From Dreissena polymorpha (lineage: Eukaryota > Mollusca > Bivalvia > Myida > Dreissenidae): a DNA stretch of 64,000 bases. The notes under the pieces are model-generated. The model worked only from the letters and a program-made list of their open reading frames with translations, was not told the origin of the DNA and ran no database searches. Shown in pieces: positions 59,501 through 64,000 of this stretch (within the stretch, counting starts at the first letter, position 1; each line of letters begins with the position of its first letter). Made by a program: the position numbers and the translations under genes. The DNA lies in the NCBI RefSeq assembly GCF_020536995.1, contig NC_068358.1, positions 861,001-925,000 of the forward strand, given 5' to 3'.

Positions 59501-62500
59501 CGATAATACGATGGCGACATCGCGACAATACGATGGAGACAGTGCGATAGTACGGTGGCGACAATGCGATAATACGATGACGACAGTGCGACAATACGAT
59601 GGCGACAATGCGATAGTACGATGGCGCCAATGCGATGATACGATGGCGACAGGACGATATGACTATCGCATGGTTTCCATCGTACTATCGCACTGTCGCA
59701 ATCGTATTGTCGCACTGTCGCATTGTCGTCATCGTACGGTCGTGTTGCCGCATTGTCGCCGTCGTACTATCGCACTGTCGCCATCGTATTGTCGCACTGT
59801 CGTCATCGTATTATCGCATTCTCGCCATCGTACTATCGCACTTTCGCATTGTCGCCCTCTGGATTTTAATGTGTAACCACGATGGCCGTAACGGTATTCC
59901 GTAGAAAATAGCTAGAGAGTTGTCATGCCACAACAACAATATATTTAAATTTATGTTTTAACAATGCTGGCTATGTTTGCTGATTTTGCCATCAGAAAAA
60001 AAAACATGTTTGATTTTCTTCGTGCACGATTTATATTTCAGTTTATTTAATGTAAAAAAAAACACGAAAAAATGCTAAATATCACTAGTCCTTACACTAT
60101 GTGATATTAATATCCTTATACTATGTGTATTGATTTCCATAATTTCCGCTACTTAAGGATCCTTTTTCAAACCAAGGCAACCTATTTTCAGACAATTTTA
60201 CTTACAACGCGTAGCACGCATGCGCCGTTGCTGCGACGTTGACACGACACCATGAACGACCCAGCTTTCTCTTTGTCCTGGTAGAATTTCGTCTCCTGAA
60301 ACAGAAGGTCATTAGAGCACACTCATCTATGCAAACGTGCGATTTCATGAGGATTGCAAGATAGTATTTTTTTGCAGAATTGGAGACGCGACCACCAAAT
60401 CATTAAGAGGAAGCTCGAGATATATTACATTGCAATTGCTTTAGTCGTTTTTCTCTTCAGATGGATGCATATCATTGTTTGAACCGCGACATACATTACG
60501 TAACCCTTAAATTATGTTGGTTTCTACGATGGATTTGATACAAGCCGTATGCTACTTTAAATCGTGAGTGTTTCATTTTACGCAACCGTCGGTCATTGTT
60601 AACTACATTATTGATGTATAACGGTCGCCTTGGCGCAGTGGATATGATGTCCACTTAGCGACCGGGAAGTAATGGGCTTGAAACACACAGTGTAGCGTTC
60701 TTCCCCAAAGAAGCCAAATCCTTATTTTACACATGAAAACGGACTCGAAAGTGTTTCAATTAGCATTCGACTTTCGATGCAATCGAGCTTAAATAAATTG
60801 TCAAAGAAAAACACTCTTTTATTCTAATATTTCGCCCAAATGGGCTTTATCAAAGTTTACAAATATGAATTCACTAAAGTTATAACTGTCATGTACATCA
60901 ATAAAGTAAATGTTTTACAAGGTCAAATATGACAAGAAATGACGTCATGACGTCATACATTACCGTGTGATATACAATTGCGCCAAAATAAATAACATAC
61001 TGATGACAATTTGTTGTATGGTTTGATACTTGATTATTATCATTAACATAGTTATTGTTGTTGATATAACAATATAATGTTATTGTTATTATTATTGTTA
61101 TCAAATTCAATTTGGAGAAATAACAATGGGCAGGAATTTCTGATCAAGTATAATAACCATACAACAAATTGTCATCAGAATGTTATTTATTTTTGCGCAA
61201 TTGTATATCAATTAAGAATTGAATAGCATTTTTATGCCGACGGCGTTTATGCATAAATTATGTGTATTTTTTCCGACAGTTCATACACCGATGAAATGCA
61301 GAAAAATGCTATTCAATTCGTATAATAACAACACAAAATGATCTTAAGGCTGAAATTCTATCGTGGTAAGGGCCATAAAAGTCATTTTTAATCTAGCGTA
61401 TGAATCTAGTTTCAGTTTCGTGTATATCGTTGAAGTTCTCGCAAAGAATATAACGTCATTTCGCTATTGAACAATAAAACACAACGCCATTAAGTTTAGC
61501 GCAAAACGTAACATCATTTTGGCAACTTGTTTATGACCAGAAAGTAGCGCCATGAATATTCATGTTTATATTTGCATACGAAGTGGATTCATCGGAAAAT
61601 GAAAAACCGGACACGTGAACAAATTATCCAATCAGAATGCAGCATTCATATGAATGTGACAGAAGTTGAAATTATATGGTAATGTATGACGTCATGACGT
61701 CATTTCTTGTCATATTTGACGTTGTAAAACATTTACTTAAATTGTTGAACATGACAGTTATAACTATGTAGTAAATTCATATTTGTAAACTTTGATAAAG
61801 CCCATTTGGGCGAAATATTAGAATAAAAGAATGTTTTTTTTCTATGAAAGTGTATATCGTTATCCCTACTGGATATAAAACTGAGTAATTAAATAAATTG
61901 GTTTAAAGTTAGTTATGTATATGTCAAAGTTGTACTAGAACTGCATTAAATCATATTTCAAATTTTATGTTAACAACTAAACATTTTTAGCGAAGCATGC
62001 AAATATTATTTACCAAAGCTGTAGTGAAAGATACATGTATTTGTCTTAAAGCCAAAAAGCCACAAAATGCTTCTTTTGTATTTAGTAACAAAGTACAAAA
62101 GTTCTCATGCTATAATAAATTGTATCTAAATAAAATATAATTCTTTCTTTTACAAATGATTAAAGTCATAGAAAGAAAGACTTCTTTTACACTTTCTTTC
62201 ATCAAATGGAAAGTTTGATGGACATATTAAACAATTGAACTGAACATCATTAAACAGTCACTGCGGCGTAACAATTGTGGCTGGTTTAAGTCCAATCATT
62301 TTTGCATGTTGGTGGGTTGTTCGGATAGCATAGTGGTGGGTACACGCAAGTCGCACTTCAACGATCATGGTTCAATCCCCGAGACCGGAAGCATGGGAGT
62401 TTGTTTGGTGGTAAACATATGGGACAGTTAAAGTTTCCTCGTGGTACTGCGGCTTCCCAAAACAGCATAATACCAAAGCACAAATAAAAACCTTTCAATA

Positions 62501-64000
62501 ACAACTAAATAGCAGAGAACGTAAGTTATAATTAACAATTCGTCCCAAATTTAGTGAGTTTGGTAAGATAATGAGGTGGGAGTGATGGGACACACTCCGG
62601 GTCCTCACATGATGCAGCCCATCGTATTTTGTCGGGTTCGAAGAGCGCCAAAACGACAAAAAAATAATCCGATAAAATTATAGCGTTAATTATATACCTA
62701 TGCGTACACTAAGTGTGTATCCATATTTCGTAAGGCGTGAAATATAACATGAAAATGATATGGTCCTTTATGATATCTTGAGCAATATTTCAACATTCTA
62801 TAGTTTAAGTGCGTTAACTAGCCGATTTCGATTATCTACATGTCGCTATCCTACATTCAAGTAACCCAACGAGTCGATTATCAACCGTATCATTTTACAA
62901 ACAGGTTTTTATGATGAGCGATTATGACATTAATTGATATTCTATATTCACTAAATTTGTACTGGACAATGGACTTCAGTCTCGTGATTTTGAAAGTATA
63001 AGTTTATAATCCCGCAGAATTACATGACTATAGTTTTGTTTGAATTTTATTTTAATGGTTATTGTGCTATTCTGTTTAGATATGAAAGTATACCGGAAAA
63101 CACTTTGATAAACCGAATTTTCGCAAACTAAAATACTTTTTCATTATTCATTCATATTTTATAAAATGTTGGCAATGCAAAACTGTTTGCGATTATTTAT
63201 TGATTATTTTTATTTATAATATTTCCATCTCTTTAATTTTTTTTTTTGGGAGGGGGACTCGAAATTGCTTTTCCCTGCGGATTGTTGCATGTTCCCATGG
63301 GATTTTGTATGTTCTATTGTGATTTTTCCAATGGGATTGTGTGTCCATGTTTACATTTTTTTGTTAAATACAGTTAATCGAAATGTAGCACAAATACTTT
63401 AACAATGCTTAAAACCAAACATACGTATATTGCTTTTTCAAAAATCCCATGCAGAATGTTAGAATAAAAAACATTGGTAAAAAATGATTTGAAAACAAAA
63501 AGTCACAAGGTGAATGCAAAAATTCGATTGGAATACAAAATCTGCTCATAATTTTTATAGCGAAAAGAAAAACGAGTTTTTAAGCAAAAATAATGAAGTA
63601 TTTATACAAAAATTAGACTCTTATTGCATATTTTATCCTGAAGAGTCAAATTTTAAAGAAAGAGGGAACTTAAGTATGCGAACATCCGGGTTCGCAAAGT
63701 GTTATCGGTGGTCGTTCATGTTTTAAACTTGCAATTATTTATATGATATATTTTACATTTTATTTTTTATTAAGGATATTTACATTGGCCTCAAATTGAA
63801 TATTGTTCCCCGACAAAAAATTAGTTTATATGTTTGTATTCTTTTTGTGTTTCGTTGACGCCATTATGCGTACTAGAACGTTTCTTAATTTAATAAAATA
63901 AAACATTAAATAAATAGTGGCATACCTTCAATGGGGAGATGTTAAGCTGCTTCAGCAAATGTTGACCATTTACAGATTTAACCTCGTACATCGGTGCATT
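47515..64000 (-). CDS. Secreted reprolysin metalloprotease gene, ADAMTS/mig-17-like (span; 5' end outside window)
   Basis: Thirteen minus-strand exons encode an M12B zinc metalloprotease that would cut extracellular substrates. In order: pro-domain (64000-58123), furin site RQKR opening the catalytic domain at 54085, catalytic domain (54085-49515) with HELGHNLGAGHDGN split across two exons and an FIMTS Met-turn, then a cysteine-rich ADAMTS-type region (48376-47515). Phases match at every junction except between 58123 and 54085, where the 5' exon leaves in phase 1 and the next enters in phase 0. At least one exon is therefore unidentified; a candidate begins after ttttaatggcag at 57122. No thrombospondin repeat is seen. 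The signal peptide and start codon must lie beyond 64000. The 3' end is unresolved: the FZ exons at 38660-31850 are in phase, and a short alternative end exists at 47092. The assignment to ADAMTS/mig-17-like rather than ADAM rests on the cysteine-rich pattern. Confidence 0.85.
47853..47942 (-). CDS. Protease exon: cysteine-rich region
   Basis: Thirty codons, phase 0 both sides (acceptor ctgtcag, donor gtatga). It reads YMHCKTSWPGYCRAKTADQG then TSCDDPALNK, matching the ADAMTS pattern C…C…(A)DGTxC. Confidence 0.82.
48232..48376 (-). CDS. Protease exon: start of cysteine-rich region
   Basis: 145 nt, acceptor aattgcag, donor gttagt, phase 2 in and phase 0 out. It reads KNCLLDRGDYYNGDELNIFV, then SRLPGEQQTADEQCKKIFG and GLGCGW. 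LPGxxxxADEQCKxIFG is diagnostic of ADAMTS-like proteases. Confidence 0.88.
48377..49514. other. Protease intron, no feature
   Basis: It contains a short G-rich run at about 49148-49168 and nothing else I can name. Confidence 0.4.
49515..49706 (-). CDS. Protease exon: second half of zinc site and Met-turn
   Basis: 192 nt, acceptor cgttccag, donor gttggt, phase 2 at both ends. It begins LGAGHDGN, completing HExxHxxGxxHD. It continues FIMTS (the methionine turn) and NPWRFSPCSVKQFKDFIQSL, the end of the catalytic domain. Confidence 0.92.
50477..50632 (-). CDS. Protease exon: zinc-binding HELGH
   Basis: 156 nt, acceptor tgtccag, donor gttagt, phase 2 at both ends. It reads YDLYAKGDVSNTGVIGITYS and ends TTISVAAHELGH. 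The exon breaks after two bases of the next codon, which the following exon completes as Asn. Confidence 0.92.
51357..51520 (-). CDS. Protease exon: catalytic domain middle
   Basis: 164 nt, acceptor ttactag, donor gtgaga, phase 0 in and phase 2 out. It reads KIKTFVGYEYEYVDSSVYLS then WLSNLSGLPDNDHVMVFTW. GLPxxDHxMxFT is the usual strand before the active-site helix. Confidence 0.88.
52535..52612 (-). CDS. Protease exon: catalytic domain
   Basis: Twenty-six codons, phase 0 both sides. It reads VSLRYESIDSNELNIYVTVT then AFLLYK, the beta strand region after the first helix in reprolysins. Confidence 0.85.
52919..53012 (-). CDS. Protease exon: first catalytic helix
   Basis: 94 nt, acceptor ttctttag, donor gtacgt, phase 2 in and phase 0 out. 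It reads FYTDTAATGEMSRDAATEYK then LREHFSQIING, matching the helix before 'N-V-LRY'. Confidence 0.85.
53013..54008. other. Protease intron, no feature
   Basis: AT-rich. A 64-codon open stretch at 53761-53955 has no family resemblance. The other catalytic-domain introns (49707-50476, 50633-51356, 51521-52534) are likewise plain. Confidence 0.4.
54009..54085 (-). CDS. Protease exon: furin site and start of catalytic domain
   Basis: 77 nt, acceptor tttacag, donor gtaagt, phase 0 in and phase 2 out. KMRQKRQNEVYAVEVVVAID then PPLWQ places a furin-type RQKR cleavage site seven residues before the first catalytic strand. Confidence 0.87.
54412..56556. mobile_element. 2.1-kb inverted-repeat DNA transposon with 5-bp TSD
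   Basis: The termini are inverted copies for about 85 bp: CACGCCGGGTATGCGAATAC on the left and its complement on the right, with 'acgcgcgagagg' further in. ATCTT flanks both sides (54407-54411 and 56557-56561). The interior has several partial copies of GCACTTCGTTTAC-type motifs in both directions (about 54430, 54840, 54882, 55467, 55625 and 56100). No transposase could be read, so it is non-autonomous. It lies in the intron between the pro-domain and the catalytic domain. Related pieces are at 21438-22350 and 40973-41045. Confidence 0.85.
56562..58122. other. Protease intron with an unidentified exon expected
   Basis: Phase arithmetic needs an exon here or at 54086-54406. The best candidate is minus-strand sequence after a strong ttttaatggcag acceptor at 57122 (GGRMRTHGSRLVSKCIHHLL), but no phase-0 donor fits. 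A GC-rich patch at 57335-57405 was also examined and fails on phase. Confidence 0.3.
58123..58245 (-). CDS. Protease exon: acidic pro-domain linker
   Basis: 123 nt, phase 1 both sides. It encodes GDDDERIPPDQDALKSKESG and a Ser/Asp/Glu-rich continuation ending DDYDKDLKI. It is low complexity and has no fold signature; its place is set by exact phase match to the exon on its right. Confidence 0.75.
58629..58779 (-). CDS. Protease exon: pro-domain
   Basis: 151 nt, acceptor catcag, donor gtaacg, phase 0 in and phase 1 out. It reads TGSLEHNDVAYEIRPADDTL, typical of the end of reprolysin pro-domains (G-x-F/L-x-H-x-x-x-YEIRP). Confidence 0.82.
59230..59902. repeat. Foldback element built of short tandem repeats
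   Basis: The outer arms ACGGAATACCGTTAC (59230-59244) and GTAACGGTATTCCGT (59888-59902) are inverted copies. Next to them are cacattaaaatccagagggc and its complement. Between lie short units such as gcgatagtacgatg and gcgacaatacgatg, in one direction up to about 59650 and inverted from there on. The whole could form one long hairpin. Long open frames here are repeat artefacts. Confidence 0.88.
60206..60295 (-). CDS. Protease exon: pro-domain
   Basis: Thirty codons, phase 0 both sides. It reads ETKFYQDKEKAGSFMVSCQR then RSNGACVLRV. It joins TGSLEHNDV of the next exon in frame. Confidence 0.8.
60624..60800 (+). mobile_element. tRNA-derived SINE (degenerate)
   Basis: GGTCGCCTTGGCGCAGTGG looks like a tRNA 5' end with an A box (TGGCGCAGTGG). 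A weak B box (GGGCTTGAAAC) lies about 45 bp further on. It continues into non-tRNA sequence. It does not fold as a proper tRNA, so it is not called as a tRNA gene. Confidence 0.5.
60805..61840. mobile_element. Long hairpin (inverted-repeat) element with a 460-bp insertion in one arm
   Basis: The left arm from about 60811 (attctaatatttcgccc, aaatgggctttatcaaag, tgacgtcatgacgtca) pairs with about 61680-61834. Its continuation 60966-61036 (ttgcgccaaaataaataaca, gatgacaatttgttgtatgg) pairs with 61141-61214. The two partner segments are separated on the right by 61215-61675, which therefore entered after the hairpin formed. No protein is encoded. Confidence 0.8.
62315..62500 (+). mobile_element. 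tRNA-derived SINE
   Basis: The A-box-like TAGCATAGTGG and a good B box GGTTCAATCCC are spaced about as in a tRNA. They are followed by unrelated sequence (gtttcctcgtggtactgcgg) and an A-rich end. No intact tRNA cloverleaf is present. Confidence 0.6.
62501..63925. other. Protease first intron in view, no other feature
   Basis: AT-rich. A 70-codon open stretch at 63514-63726 is unsupported, and no repeat was recognised. Confidence 0.4.
63926..64000 (-). CDS. Protease exon: pro-domain, cut by window edge
   Basis: The minus strand reads APMYEVKSVNGQHLLKQLNI then SPLK, ending at a gtatgc donor in phase 0, which matches the exon at 60295. Its upstream end is outside the window. Confidence 0.65.

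Noticed and set aside
59241-59904. Frames reading SPSYYRTVAIVLSHCRHR on either strand
   Set aside because: Translation of short inverted tandem repeats in the foldback element.
60624-60700. tRNA gene
   Set aside because: It has an A box, but the B box is degenerate and the sequence does not close a cloverleaf. It is better explained as a SINE head.
62320-62395. tRNA gene
   Set aside because: A and B boxes are present, but the acceptor stem does not pair and SINE-type sequence follows.

Overview
The window reads as AT-rich, intron-rich animal DNA, most likely from a bivalve mollusc. I infer this from split genes with standard GT-AG introns and from repeat families I associate with bivalves: tandem 'aactaggtcac' blocks, a 'GTCCCCCACCACTATAGTGGGGGAC' repeat, RTE-type and other LINEs, DIRS-like tyrosine-recombinase retroelements and many short inverted-repeat elements. 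The species is not proven by anything seen.

Layout. 1-3012: a decayed LINE followed by a fossil tyrosine-recombinase fragment. 3689-13718 (+): exons of a leucine-rich-repeat gene of LRRC74 type. Its introns hold a second decayed LINE with a hAT-like insertion, a TTAA-flanked MITE and decayed copies of one of its own exons. 14324-16336: two Harbinger transposase fragments and a MITE. 17148-17647 (+): the last two exons of what looks like a cryptochrome/photolyase family gene. 18143-31040: repeats, two inverted-repeat DNA transposons, a long (TG)n tract, a DIRS-like fossil and an RTE LINE fragment.

31444-38883 (-): five tandem copies of a unit of about 1.47 kb. Each carries two exons that together encode one complete Frizzled (FZ) cysteine-rich domain. 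Splice sites, exon lengths (143 and 277 nt) and phases are kept in all five copies. 38961-41045: nested repeats. 41400-47056: a 5.6-kb minisatellite with a 15-bp unit.

47515-64000 (-): thirteen exons of a secreted reprolysin (M12B, ADAMTS/mig-17-like) metalloprotease. It has a pro-domain, an RQKR furin site, HELGHNLGAGHD zinc motif and a cysteine-rich region. The 5' end lies outside the window. The introns hold a 2.1-kb inverted-repeat transposon with a 5-bp target duplication, a foldback element, a nested hairpin element and tRNA-like SINEs.

The point most worth following: the last recognised protease exon ends in phase 1, and each FZ module enters and leaves in phase 1, on the same strand and downstream. 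The FZ array could therefore be the C-terminal part of the protease gene, giving a secreted metalloprotease with five FZ domains and the minisatellite in an intron. That join is inference and needs transcript evidence.
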